Made by a program: the position numbers and the translations under genes. From Thermoanaerobaculia bacterium (GTDB lineage Bacteria; Acidobacteriota; Thermoanaerobaculia; Multivoradales; UBA5704): 12,761 nucleotides of DNA. Shown here piece after piece: positions 5,661-12,562 of the stretch (positions are counted from its first letter, which is position 1; each line of letters starts with the position of its first letter). The DNA lies in assembly GCA_025937035.1 (NCBI GenBank), contig JAICSG010000046.1:1-12761 (forward strand), in the 5' to 3' direction. The notes beneath the pieces are model-generated. The model did no database searches and was not told where the DNA came from. It saw only the letters and a list, made by a program, of their open reading frames with translations.

Positions 5661-8084
5661 ATGACGAACAACCTGCTGCTCGACCTCCGTCACAGCTTCC
5701 GCGTCCTCATGAAGCGCCCCGGCCTGACCCTGCTGGCGGTGCTCGCAGTGGCCCTAGGAATCGGCGCCGTCGCGGCCATCTTCAGCATCATCAACACCGT
5801 GCTTCTGCGCCCCCTGCCTTATAAGGATCCGGAGCGCCTGGTCCGGCTCTGGGAGAGCAACCCCGAGCGCGCCCTCGCGCAGAACCAGGTCTCGCCGCCC
5901 CTGGTGGCCGACTGGCAGGACCAGACGAGCCTCTTCGAGGACGTCGCGGCGTTCTGGCTCCCCAAGGTCAACTTCCAGGCCGAGAACGGCGAGCCCCGCC
6001 GGGTCCAGGTCACCGACGCGACGCCGAACCTCTTCTCCCTGCTCGGCGTCCAGCCCGTCCTCGGCCAGGTCTTCCCGCCCGAGTCCAAGGGCGCCGAGGC
6101 GGACGTCATTCTGAGCCACGGCTTCTGGCAGCGGCAGTTCGGTGGAGACCCGGGCATCCTCGGCAAGACGGTCAGTCTCGACGGCAAGTCCTACGCCGTC
6201 CTCGGGGTGATGCCCCCCGGCATGACCTTCCCGGAGGGGACCGAGATCTGGCGGCCGATCACCTTCCCGCTGCGCCGGATGGGCCGCACCGCCCGCTTCC
6301 TCGACGTGGTCGCCCGCCTGAAGCCGGGCGTCACCCCCGAGCAGGCCCACGCTCAGCTCGAGACCTTTGCGCGGGGCCTGGAGCAGACCAATCCGGACAG
6401 CAACAAGGGGTGGCACGCCAGCCTCCTCTCCCTGCGCGAGCACCTCATCGGCGGCATCCGCCCCGCCCTTCTCCTCCTCTTTATCGCGGTGGGGCTCGTC
6501 CTGGTGCTCGCCTGCGTCAACGTGGCCAACCTGCTGCTCGCCCAGGCCGCGGCGCGCCGCGGCGAGATCGCCCTGCGCACCGCCCTCGGCTCCAGCCGCG
6601 TCCGCGTGGTCCGCCAATTCCTGGCTGAGGGGGTGGCGATCGCCGTAGCGGGAGGCGTGCTCGGCCTCATCCTGTCTTTCTGGGGGCTGCGGGTCCTCCT
6701 GGCCTTCGTCCCCGCCGACATCCCGCGCCTGGACGAGGTGGGGATCGACGGCCGGGTCGTGCTCTTCGTGCTCGCGGTGGTCGGCCTGAGCGGCATCGGC
6801 ATGGGGCTGGTGCCGGCGCTGCGCTTCTCCTCCCGGCCCGACCTGGGGAGCATCATGAAGAGCGGGACCCCGGGAGGCCGCACCGCCGGCCACCTGCACG
6901 AGCTTCTGGTGGTGCTGGAGGTCGCGGTGGCGATGATCGTGCTGGTGAGCGCCGGGCTGCTCGTCGCCAGCCTCCAGCGCCTGACGCAGATCCGGCCGGG
7001 CTTCTCCACCGACAAGGTGCTGACCTTCAACCTCCAGCTTCCCATGTCGAAATACGCCGGCCCGGCGGCGATCGCGGCCTACTCGTCCCTGCTCGACCGC
7101 CTGCGGACCGTCCCGGGGGTGACCTCCGTGGCGGCCGCCGCCTTCCTGCCGCTCGACACCACCGCCTGGAACCTGGAGCTCAGCATCAAGGGACGCCCAA
7201 TGGCTTCACCGAACGAGAGGATCTCCGCCCAGTACCACTCGGTCACGCCGGGCTTCTTCGAGACCCTGGATATCCCGCTGGTCGCCGGCCGCACCTTCAC
7301 CCAGCAGGACAGCGCCAAGGCGCCTGGGGCGGTGATCGTCAACGAGACGATGGTGAAGCAGTACTGGCCGGACGGGCGCGCCCTGCACCAGGTCATCGTC
7401 CCCTCGGCCAAGAGCTTCGGCGTCCTCGGGCGCATCCTCCCCGACTCGTTCGAGGTGGTGGGCATAGTGGGGGACGTGAAAAATAACGGGCTGGAGGCCG
7501 ATCCCCAGCCGGCCATGTACTTCCCTCTCCAGCAGTTCCCCTACCAGAGCCTGAACGTCATCGTGCGGGGCCAGGGCGATCCCGCAAGGCTGGCCGGCCC
7601 GGTGCGCGAGCAGGTTCGCCAGCTTGACCCGGGCCTGGCGCTCTCGAACGTGGCGACGATGCAGGACCTCTTCCACGCCGCCCTCGCCCGCCAGCGCTTC
7701 AGCGCCCTGCTGCTCAGCCTGTTCGCCGGCGCCGCGCTGCTGCTGACCGCGGTGGGGATCTACGGCGTGATCGCCTACGGGGTCAGCCAGCGCACCCACG
7801 AGATCGGGGTGCGCATGGCGCTCGGGGGACAGATCGGCGACATCGTCCGGCTGATCCTCTGGCGGGGCGTCCGGCTCGCCCTGATCGGCCTCGCTATCGG
7901 CGGGCTCGGAGCGCTGATCGCCACGAGGTTCATGGCCAGCCTCCTCTACCAGATCGCGCCGTCAGACCCCCTGACCTTCCTGCTGATCGCCACGATCCTG
8001 GTCGCCGTGGCCATGCTCGCTTCCTTCGTGCCCGCGCGGCGGGCCGCCAGGGTGGATCCGCTGAAAGCGCTGCGGTATCAGTAA
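5661..8084 (+). CDS. ADOP-type FtsX/MacB-like permease
   Basis: 807 residues, the usual length of Acidobacterial Duplicated Orphan Permeases. These are integral membrane proteins related to the MacB/LolC permease subunits of ABC exporters, with the permease unit present twice. Unit 1: N-terminal KRPGLTLLAVLAVALGIGAVAAIFS helix (about 18-42, shown as key stretch), a periplasmic MacB-like domain (about 50-260), then three helices (about 265-385) including CVNVANLLLAQAAARRGEIALRTALG split around residue 285-310. Unit 2: helix at about 415-435, second periplasmic domain (about 450-675), and a C-terminal FtsX core with GIYGVIAYGVSQRTHEIGVRMALG (starting about 700) and the closing PARRAARVDPLKALRYQ. 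No ATP-binding subunit is in the window, which is normal for this family. Substrate unknown; export of a peptide or lipid, or envelope maintenance, are options. A divergent sigma-factor gene lies 167 bp away. Confidence 0.94.
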   Translation: MTNNLLLDLRHSFRVLMKRPGLTLLAVLAVALGIGAVAAIFSIINTVLLRPLPYKDPERLVRLWESNPERALAQNQVSPPLVADWQDQTSLFEDVAAFWLPKVNFQAENGEPRRVQVTDATPNLFSLLGVQPVLGQVFPPESKGAEADVILSHGFWQRQFGGDPGILGKTVSLDGKSYAVLGVMPPGMTFPEGTEIWRPITFPLRRMGRTARFLDVVARLKPGVTPEQAHAQLETFARGLEQTNPDSNKGWHASLLSLREHLIGGIRPALLLLFIAVGLVLVLACVNVANLLLAQAAARRGEIALRTALGSSRVRVVRQFLAEGVAIAVAGGVLGLILSFWGLRVLLAFVPADIPRLDEVGIDGRVVLFVLAVVGLSGIGMGLVPALRFSSRPDLGSIMKSGTPGGRTAGHLHELLVVLEVAVAMIVLVSAGLLVASLQRLTQIRPGFSTDKVLTFNLQLPMSKYAGPAAIAAYSSLLDRLRTVPGVTSVAAAAFLPLDTTAWNLELSIKGRPMASPNERISAQYHSVTPGFFETLDIPLVAGRTFTQQDSAKAPGAVIVNETMVKQYWPDGRALHQVIVPSAKSFGVLGRILPDSFEVVGIVGDVKNNGLEADPQPAMYFPLQQFPYQSLNVIVRGQGDPARLAGPVREQVRQLDPGLALSNVATMQDLFHAALARQRFSALLLSLFAGAALLLTAVGIYGVIAYGVSQRTHEIGVRMALGGQIGDIVRLILWRGVRLALIGLAIGGLGALIATRFMASLLYQIAPSDPLTFLLIATILVAVAMLASFVPARRAARVDPLKALRYQ

Positions 8085-8110
8085 GGTGGCCTTCCTTGAC
8101 CTTGCGAGTG

Positions 8111-8143
8111 AGGAGGGAGGAATGATAGCGGCTCCTCCCTCCT
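8111..8143 (+). terminator. Stem-loop after the permease gene
   Basis: Perfect 11-bp inverted repeat: aggagggagga (8111-8121) against tcctccctcct (8133-8143), with an 11-base loop, starting 27 bp after the permease stop. It is followed by gagcccctttgg, so the T-tract is weak. Likely a terminator of the permease transcript; the purine/pyrimidine strand bias is also notable. Confidence 0.5.
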
Positions 8144-8158
8144 GAGCCCCTTTGGTCT

Positions 8159-8176
8159 GTTGCAAAGCTTGACAAC
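8159..8176. promoter_or_regulatory. Palindrome overlapping a perfect -35 hexamer
   Basis: GTTGcaAAGCTTgaCAAC is symmetric at 14 of 18 positions around AAGCTT. Its right half contains TTGACA (8169-8174), a perfect sigma-70 -35 box on the + strand. No convincing -10 follows at 16-18 bp. It looks like a dimeric-repressor operator placed over a promoter, upstream of the small open frame at 8249. There is no experimental or comparative support. Confidence 0.3.
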
Positions 8177-8248
8177 GAAGGCGAAAATCGAAGAGTGCCG
8201 CCTCCCCATACAACGTAGCGGAGCGGATCTCCACGGAGTGGCGGAATC

Positions 8249-8398
8249 ATGAATCCTGCCCTGCCGCAGCGGGATCGGACGGAGATCCTCTCCTTGATGG
8301 CGGCGGTCCATGCCGCGTTCGCCGAAGGCGACGTCACCTTGGGCGAAGAGCTCGACGCTTGGCTGGAGCAGCGCCTCGATGACCGGATCACCGGCTGA
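8249..8398 (+). CDS. Possible small protein of 49 residues
   Basis: ATG to TGA encodes 49 residues, beginning MNPALPQRDRTEIL and ending LEQRLDDRITG. CGGAG (8234-8238) lies 10 bases upstream. The composition is acidic and helix-forming, with charged and leucine residues spaced as in a small soluble helical protein (AVHAAFAEGDV in the middle), unlike the Arg/Pro/Ala-rich shadows typical of this DNA. It has no cysteine, no membrane segment and no family I recognise. It is the only plausible gene between the permease stop and tRNA-Pro, and it converges on the tRNA with a 22-bp gap. A chance frame is possible, because stop codons are rare at this GC content. Confidence 0.4.
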   Translation: MNPALPQRDRTEILSLMAAVHAAFAEGDVTLGEELDAWLEQRLDDRITG

Positions 8399-8420
8399 GC
8401 GATCAGGACATTGATGAAAT

Positions 8421-8497
8421 TGGTCGGGACGCCGGGATTTGAACCCGGGACCCCCTGAACCCCATTCAGGTACGCTACCAGACTGCGCCACGTCCCG
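8421..8497 (-). tRNA. tRNA-Pro (anticodon GGG)
   Basis: 77 nt with encoded CCA at 8423-8421. Acceptor stem CGGGACG/CGTCCCG (8497-8491 with 8431-8425), discriminator A at 8424. Anticodon stem CCTGA/TCAGG encloses loop ATGGGGT, giving anticodon GGG at 8463-8461. The T arm is CCGGG-TTCAAAT-CCCGG. It decodes CCC and CCU. It starts 17 bp after the MerR-family stop codon on the same strand and is probably processed from that transcript. Confidence 0.97.
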
Positions 8498-8514
8498 ACC
8501 GGAAAAGCGGTGTC

Positions 8515-9033
8515 TCAAGGCGACTTCGGCCCTAGGAGGGTGAGAATCTCCCGCGCCTCCTGGAGGGCCTCTTCGATCCCCGAGAGGAGACGTTGTACCC
8601 GTTCGCCAGCGTCCGTGTCAACCCCGGACGGGGCCTCCGGCTCGGGAACGGGAGCCGCCGCGCGGGGCTTCGGGGGCTTCGCGGGCGCGGCCGGGGCCGC
8701 CTTCGGCGCCGGAGGCTCGGGCGCGGCCTCCCGCTCCTCCTCCGGCTCCTCTCCCTCCGGCTCCCCCAGGGAGCCCGAGGCGAGCTCCCCTTCCAGCTTC
8801 TTCTTCGCCCCGGCGATCGTGTACCCCTCGTCGTAGAGGAGCGTCTTGATCCGCCGGATGATCTCCAGCTCCTTCTCGCTGTAGACCCGCTGGCCGGACC
8901 GGCTCTTGCTAGGGGTGAGCGCCGGGAACTCGGTCTCCCAATAGCGCAGCACGTACGGCTGGATGCCGAGCGCTTTGCAGGCCTCGCCAATCTTGTAGTA
9001 CAGCCGTTTCTGGACCCGGGCCTTCGCTGCCAT
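8515..9033 (-). CDS. MerR-family transcriptional regulator
   Basis: 172 residues. Winged helix-turn-helix of the MerR type at about 12-83: YYKIGEACKALGIQPYVLRYWE, then a wing with SRSGQRVYS and an EIIRRIKTLL helix. The usual dimerisation coiled coil directly after it is replaced by an Ala/Pro/Glu-rich low-complexity linker (about 84-138). A short C-terminal helix follows (about 141-168, VQRLLSGIEEALQEAREIL) that may mediate self-association. No effector-binding domain or metal-binding cysteine cluster is present (C19 is the only cysteine), so it is not a metal sensor such as MerR or CueR. The gene begins 5 bp after the IHF/HU-like stop and is followed at once by tRNA-Pro, a gene order I recall from other bacteria. 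Targets are unknown. Confidence 0.92.
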   Translation of the reverse strand: MAAKARVQKRLYYKIGEACKALGIQPYVLRYWETEFPALTPSKSRSGQRVYSEKELEIIRRIKTLLYDEGYTIAGAKKKLEGELASGSLGEPEGEEPEEEREAAPEPPAPKAAPAAPAKPPKPRAAAPVPEPEAPSGVDTDAGERVQRLLSGIEEALQEAREILTLLGPKSP

Positions 9034-9038
9034 CCGGC

Positions 9039-9371
9039 TTACTCGGTCTTACCGGGGAGGTGGTCGGGGTGCATGACGTCGCGCAGCCGGCGCGCCGGCT
9101 TGAAGCTCAGGCCCCGGTGCGGGCGGATGAACATCTTCTCCCCGCTCACCGGGTTGACCCCCATCCGCCCCGGCCGGCGGGTCACCTCGAAGGTGCCGAA
9201 GTTCTTGATCTTCACCGGCCGGCCGTCGGCCAGCGAGGTCTTCACGGCGCGGAAGATGGTGTCGACGATCTCCGCCGCCTCGTCCTTGGTCAGACCGCCA
9301 TGGCGGTCGTAGACCACGTCGACGAGATCGGCCTTGGTGACTCCGGGGCGGGGCGGTTTCTTGATGGTCAT
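9039..9371 (-). CDS. IHF/HU-family DNA-binding protein (IHF alpha-like)
   Basis: 110 residues, slightly longer than the usual 90-100 because of both termini. It is a small dimeric nucleoid protein that binds and sharply bends DNA. The N-terminal helices contain VTKADLVDVVYDR and EAAEIVDTIF (11-40). The beta core is VKIKNFGTFEVTRRPGRMGVNPVSGEKMF split over 53-81, with P74 in the NP(V/K)(S/T)G context of the intercalating proline. KPARRLRD closes the family domain (91-98). The alpha-like label rests on the neighbouring MerR gene and tRNA-Pro; sequence alone only says IHF/HU. ATG at 9371 was chosen because it gives a family-length N terminus, but no clear Shine-Dalgarno precedes it. The usual upstream partner of ihfA, pheT, is absent; glycosyltransferase genes are there instead. 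Confidence 0.93.
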   Translation of the reverse strand: MTIKKPPRPGVTKADLVDVVYDRHGGLTKDEAAEIVDTIFRAVKTSLADGRPVKIKNFGTFEVTRRPGRMGVNPVSGEKMFIRPHRGLSFKPARRLRDVMHPDHLPGKTE

Positions 9372-9425
9372 GGGCTCGGGCGCAAGGCACCTTCTCGGCC
9401 GCTGATGGGCTGAAGAAGTGGCTGA

Positions 9426-9454
9426 AGTATATGGGATCAACCTGGCATGGGCAA
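9426..9454 (-). promoter_or_regulatory. Candidate sigma-70 promoter of the IHF-MerR-tRNA unit
   Basis: On the minus strand: -35 TTGCCC (9454-9449), 17-bp spacer, -10 TATACT (9431-9426). Four and five of six positions match consensus with ideal spacing, in the only AT-richer part of the 113-bp gap between the GT4 stop and the IHF start. The predicted transcription start is near 9419, about 48 nt before the ATG. Confidence 0.5.
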
Positions 9455-9484
9455 GGGAGATTCGCCGGGGCCCCGCCCGGGCAT

Positions 9485-10711
9485 TCAACCCCGGACGGCC
9501 ATCTCGTACCCCTCCCGGTACCGGGCCGCCACGGCGTCCCAGGTGAGCGCGGCCTCGGCCTTCCGGCGTCCACTCTCCCCCATCCCGTGCCTGCGGCCGG
9601 GGTCGGCGAGGAGCTCGCGGAGGGCGGCGAGGAGGGCTTCGGGGTCCCTCTCCGGGACCAGCCTCCCAGTGCGGCCGTCCTCCACCGCCAATGGGATGCC
9701 GGAGATCCCGGAGGCCACCACCGGCAGGCCGCTCGCCATGGCCTCCAGGATGACGTTCGGCAGGCCGTCCACGTTCCCCTTGCCGTCGTGCACGGCCGGA
9801 AGGACGAAGAGGTCCGCCGCCCGGTAGAGGTCCGGCAGGGTGTCCCGCAGCACCGGGCCGGGGAAATGGACCTGGGCTCCCCAGGGGCGGGCCGCCTCGC
9901 GGAAGCGGTCGAGGAGGTCTCCGCCGCCCGCCAGGACCACCCGCAGCTCCGGATTTCCACCGAGGAGCGACGGCAGGATCTCCATCAACACCTGGAACCC
10001 CTTCTTGGTCGCCATCCGGCCCACGCCGAGGAGGAGGGGCGCGGCGTCCGGAATCCCCAGCCGCTGGCGCCAGAGGCTCCGCCGCTCGGGCGCGGGCGTG
10101 AACGCGGCCACGTCCACTCCATAAGGAATCACCCGCGAGCGCTCCTCCGGAAATCCCAGGGCTCGCACCCGCTCCACCAGCTCGGGCGAGCAGCCGGTCA
10201 GCAGGCGGGCCCGCGACAGGGCCCAGCGGGCGAAGCTCCGGACCCCCTTCTTCTCCGCCAGGAAGACGTCGCTGCCGTGGAGCCCGATGGCGAACGGCAC
10301 CTGCGGCTCGGCCGCCGCGGCCACCACCCCGTTGGGGACGATCCAGTGGGCGTGCACGAGGTCGTACCGCCGCCCGGCGAGCTGCCGGCGGACCGCCGCC
10401 CGCGCCGCCAGGGCGTAGAGGGGAGCGGCGAACGCGGCCCCCGCCTTCACCGTCTCGTCCGCCTCCAGGCTGCGGCCGTAGCCCAGCACCTCGTGCCGCT
10501 CCGGGGCATAGCGGAAGGAGACCACCTCGACGCCGCCGTCGTCCCAGGAGGCCGGCACCCCCTCCGCGTGGGGGGTCAGCACGGTCACCCGGTCCCCCCC
10601 GCGCACGAGGCTCCGTGCGAGGTCGCGGATGAACGGGCCCGCCACGTCCCCCTCGAAGCGGGGGTAGGTCTGGGTGAGGAAGAGGAGGTCGAGGGGGGCT
10701 CCGCCCCTCAC
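9485..10711 (-). CDS. Glycosyltransferase family 4 (GT-B fold)
   Basis: 408 residues from a GTG start. It transfers a sugar from a nucleotide donor, probably to a surface polysaccharide or lipid-linked acceptor. N-terminal Rossmann half: LFLTQTYPRFEGDVAGPFIRDLA (around 10-32, key residues PRFEGD and GPF), VHAHW at 119-123, and GLHGSD at 143-148. C-terminal donor-binding half: GVGRMATKKGF (229-239), PGPV 284-287, and DGLPNVILEAM at 315-325. The family E-x7-E motif therefore reads D315-x7-E323. No membrane helix is seen. The start is GTG at 10711 rather than ATG at 10720: the GTG overlaps the upstream TGA (GTGA) and has AAGGA 9 bases ahead, while the same AAGGA would touch the ATG directly. It is co-transcribed with the GT2 gene. 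Donor and acceptor cannot be read from the sequence. Confidence 0.92.
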   Translation of the reverse strand: MRGGAPLDLLFLTQTYPRFEGDVAGPFIRDLARSLVRGGDRVTVLTPHAEGVPASWDDGGVEVVSFRYAPERHEVLGYGRSLEADETVKAGAAFAAPLYALAARAAVRRQLAGRRYDLVHAHWIVPNGVVAAAAEPQVPFAIGLHGSDVFLAEKKGVRSFARWALSRARLLTGCSPELVERVRALGFPEERSRVIPYGVDVAAFTPAPERRSLWRQRLGIPDAAPLLLGVGRMATKKGFQVLMEILPSLLGGNPELRVVLAGGGDLLDRFREAARPWGAQVHFPGPVLRDTLPDLYRAADLFVLPAVHDGKGNVDGLPNVILEAMASGLPVVASGISGIPLAVEDGRTGRLVPERDPEALLAALRELLADPGRRHGMGESGRRKAEAALTWDAVAARYREGYEMAVRG

Positions 10712-11694
10712 TCCAGCCATTCCTTGATCGAATAGCTGTCGCGGCGGCGGAAGTTCTTGAAGGTGATCATCTCGCCGATCAGCCCGGTGGTCAGCACCTG
10801 GATGCCGAGCACCATCATGAGGACGCCGAGCTGCAGCAGCGGCCGGTTGCCGAGGTGCTGGCCGCCGAACCACAGGATGGCCAGATAGGCGTCGATGCCG
10901 AACCCGGTGGCCAGCAGCAGCAGGCCGATGGCGCCGAAGAGGTGGAGCGGCCGCCGGGTGTAGCGGGTGATGAAGAGCACCGTGATGAGGTCGAGCAGCC
11001 CCTTGTAGAAGCGGTCCCAGCCGTATTTGCTGGTGCCGTGCCGCCGCGGGTGGTGGGTGACCTCGATCTCCCCCACCGCGAACCCCCGCCGGCTCGCCAG
11101 CACGGGGATGTAGCGGTGGAGCTCACCGTAGACGGCGATCTCGGCGAGCACCTCCCGGCGATAGGCCTTGAAGCCGCAGTTGAAGTCGTGGAGGTCGACC
11201 TGGGCCAGCTCGCGCGTCACCCAGTTGAACAGGCGCGAGGGGACGGTCTTGCTGACCGGATCGTGCCGGCGGCGCTTCCAGCCGGAGACGAGGTCGAGCT
11301 CCCGCTCCTCCAGGGCGGCCAGGAAGCGGGGGATCTCGTCCGGATCGTCCTGGAGGTCGCCGTCCATGGTGATGATGATCCGGCCGGTCGAGTGGTCGAA
11401 GCCGGCGGAGAGGGCCGCGGCCTTGCCGAAGTTGCGGCGCAGGCGCACCAGCTTGACCCGGGGGTCGCGCTCGCGGGCTCGCCGCACGCGCGCCGGCGTG
11501 CCGTCCCCGGAGCCGTCATCGACGAAGACGATCTCGAAGCTCTTGCCCAGGCGGGCGAGCACGTCCGCCACCCGGACGGCCAGGGTCTCCACGGTCTCCG
11601 CCTCGTCCCGCACCGGGACGAGGACGGAGATATCGAGCTCCGCGGGCTCCGGGGTCGGCTCGACGGGACGGATGGGGATCGGCTGGCCGCTCAT
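10708..11694 (-). CDS. GT2 glycosyltransferase, polyprenyl-phosphate sugar synthase type
   Basis: 328 residues with the layout of the dolichol/undecaprenyl-phosphate mannosyl- or glucosyltransferase group (DPMS/GtrB-like), which charges a polyprenyl phosphate with one sugar at the inner membrane. GT-A domain at about 21-235: VLVPVRDE, donor-site VDDGSGDGT (58-66), metal-binding DGD at 111-113 followed by LQDDP, and HDFNCGFKAYRR (169-180). RRHGTSKYG at 217-225 is typical of this group. Two C-terminal helices lie at about 250-276 and 288-310, and the protein ends FRRRDSYSIKEWLE. The ATG at 11694 is used because upstream residues do not resemble the family and overlap the promoter; no Shine-Dalgarno is visible. 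First gene of the unit with the GT4. Which sugar is used cannot be told. Confidence 0.94.
   Translation of the reverse strand: MSGQPIPIRPVEPTPEPAELDISVLVPVRDEAETVETLAVRVADVLARLGKSFEIVFVDDGSGDGTPARVRRARERDPRVKLVRLRRNFGKAAALSAGFDHSTGRIIITMDGDLQDDPDEIPRFLAALEERELDLVSGWKRRRHDPVSKTVPSRLFNWVTRELAQVDLHDFNCGFKAYRREVLAEIAVYGELHRYIPVLASRRGFAVGEIEVTHHPRRHGTSKYGWDRFYKGLLDLITVLFITRYTRRPLHLFGAIGLLLLATGFGIDAYLAILWFGGQHLGNRPLLQLGVLMMVLGIQVLTTGLIGEMITFKNFRRRDSYSIKEWLE
10721..10725 (-). promoter_or_regulatory. Ribosome binding site deciding the GT4 start
   Basis: AAGGA on the minus strand. Spacing is 9 bases to the GTG at 10711 but 0 to the in-frame ATG at 10720, which supports the GTG and a 4-bp overlap with the preceding gene. 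Confidence 0.5.
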
Positions 11695-11703
11695 CGGGCG
11701 CCC

Positions 11704-11712
11704 ATTGTAGCA
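11704..11712 (-). promoter_or_regulatory. Extended -10 promoter of the glycosyltransferase operon
   Basis: Minus strand TGCTACAAT: TACAAT with the TGn extension. Transcription would start about 11698-11697, only 3-4 nt before the ATG at 11694, predicting a nearly leaderless message. That agrees with the lack of a Shine-Dalgarno there. No clear -35. Confidence 0.45.
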
Positions 11713-11732
11713 GGGCAGCAGCAGGGGCGCTG

Positions 11733-11741
11733 TGCTACCAT
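11733..11741 (+). promoter_or_regulatory. Extended -10 promoter of the methyltransferase gene
   Basis: TGCTACCAT on the + strand, differing at one base from the opposing TGCTACAAT. The predicted start is near 11748, giving a leader of about 26 nt. The two elements are the arms of an inverted repeat (about 11704-11741), so both promoters may be controlled by one factor. Confidence 0.35.
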
Positions 11742-11773
11742 CCCGCCGCTCGCCAAACCGCGAAACAATCGCC

Positions 11774-12562
11774 ATGAAGCTCCCCTTCTCCTTCCCGGGC
11801 GTCCAACGCGCTCCCGATCCCTCGGACGAGCTGCCGGCCTCGCCGCCGCTGGAGTGTGCTCAAGCCGAGATCGAGCGCTGGAACGCCGAGTGGATCGAGT
11901 ATCTGAAGCAGGAGTGGGAGGTCCAGCTCACCCCCTATACGGACTACCCCCGCAAGCCGTCCCTGCCGGCCTCTCCCCTCGCCATGCTCGGCCTGGAGAT
12001 CCGCGAGGGCTGGCCGATCAGCCTCTACGCCGACGCCGACTCCCTGGAGGGGCGGCGGGTGATGGAGATGGGGTGCGGCTGCGGCAATCTCGGCAAGCTC
12101 CTCGGCCGTTACGTGGAGAGCTATCTCGGCACCGACTACAGCACCCTGGCGCTGAAGATCGCCCGGCTGGTCTCGCCGTCCAACTGCTCCTACGTCCACG
12201 TGGCCGACCGCGCCGGGCTATCCCCCTTTTTCAACACAATCGACACGGTGGTGGGCCGCTACTTCTGGATCCACCAGAACTTCCAGCTCGCCGGCTGGAA
12301 CCTGGACTTCCTGGCGCTCTTCCTCAAGCCCGGAGGCCGCCTCTACGCCGACTTCTACTGGCCCAACCCGGCGCTGGAGCAGGCGGTGGTCTTCACCCCC
12401 GATCACGCGCTCTCCCGGGCCTACCCCTCGGCCACCTTCCGCTACACCGCGGAGGACGTCCAGCGGCTGATTGCCGGGCGGCCGTTCCGCGTCCTGCGCG
12501 AGGAGATCTCGCCGGAGATGCAGCGCCGCTACACCGTCCTGGAGAGGCTCCCCGGCCCTTGA
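11774..12562 (+). CDS. SAM-dependent methyltransferase (class I), substrate unknown
   Basis: 262 residues. The Rossmann methyltransferase core occupies about 93-200. Motif I is VMEMGCGCGNLG (96-107), binding S-adenosylmethionine. The acidic residue ending strand 2 is D121 in LGTDYS. The later strand pair is LKPGGRLYADFYW (184-196). An N-terminal region of about 90 residues (PASPPLECAQ, WNAEWIEYLKQEW, then a Pro/Tyr-rich patch) is not part of the core and may define the substrate. No membrane helix or signal peptide. ATG at 11774 is chosen over the in-frame GTG at 11732, because the latter lies within the proposed -10; no Shine-Dalgarno precedes the ATG. Divergent from the glycosyltransferase operon and overlapping the next gene by 4 bp, so a role in modifying a surface glycan or lipid is plausible but inferred. 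Confidence 0.88.
   Translation: MKLPFSFPGVQRAPDPSDELPASPPLECAQAEIERWNAEWIEYLKQEWEVQLTPYTDYPRKPSLPASPLAMLGLEIREGWPISLYADADSLEGRRVMEMGCGCGNLGKLLGRYVESYLGTDYSTLALKIARLVSPSNCSYVHVADRAGLSPFFNTIDTVVGRYFWIHQNFQLAGWNLDFLALFLKPGGRLYADFYWPNPALEQAVVFTPDHALSRAYPSATFRYTAEDVQRLIAGRPFRVLREEISPEMQRRYTVLERLPGP

Noticed and set aside
5620..5664. Short upstream frame (14 residues) whose TGA overlaps the permease ATG (ATGA)
   Set aside because: It could be a leader peptide, but its ATG lies inside the best -10 element, so it would not be transcribed from that promoter, and it has no ribosome site of its own.
5754..6899. 381-codon open frame antisense to the permease
   Set aside because: Shadow frame with a low-complexity charged sequence and no recognisable domain; the permease on the + strand explains the region.
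8399..8500. tRNA-Pro as an integration (att) site for a mobile element
   Set aside because: No integrase, no direct repeat of the tRNA 3' end and no composition change were found on either side.
7930..8518. Minus-strand open frames across the permease end, the small-gene region and tRNA-Pro
   Set aside because: They read through the tRNA and the stem-loop, are of shadow composition and have no ribosome site.
9466..9475. cggggccccg palindrome near the GT4 end as a terminator
   Set aside because: No room for a loop and no T-tract; short self-complementary GC runs are expected by chance here.
9060..10735. Plus-strand open frames opposite the IHF and GT4 genes (for example the frame at 9431-10735)
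   Set aside because: Antisense shadows; the minus-strand proteins have clear family motifs and the + frames do not.
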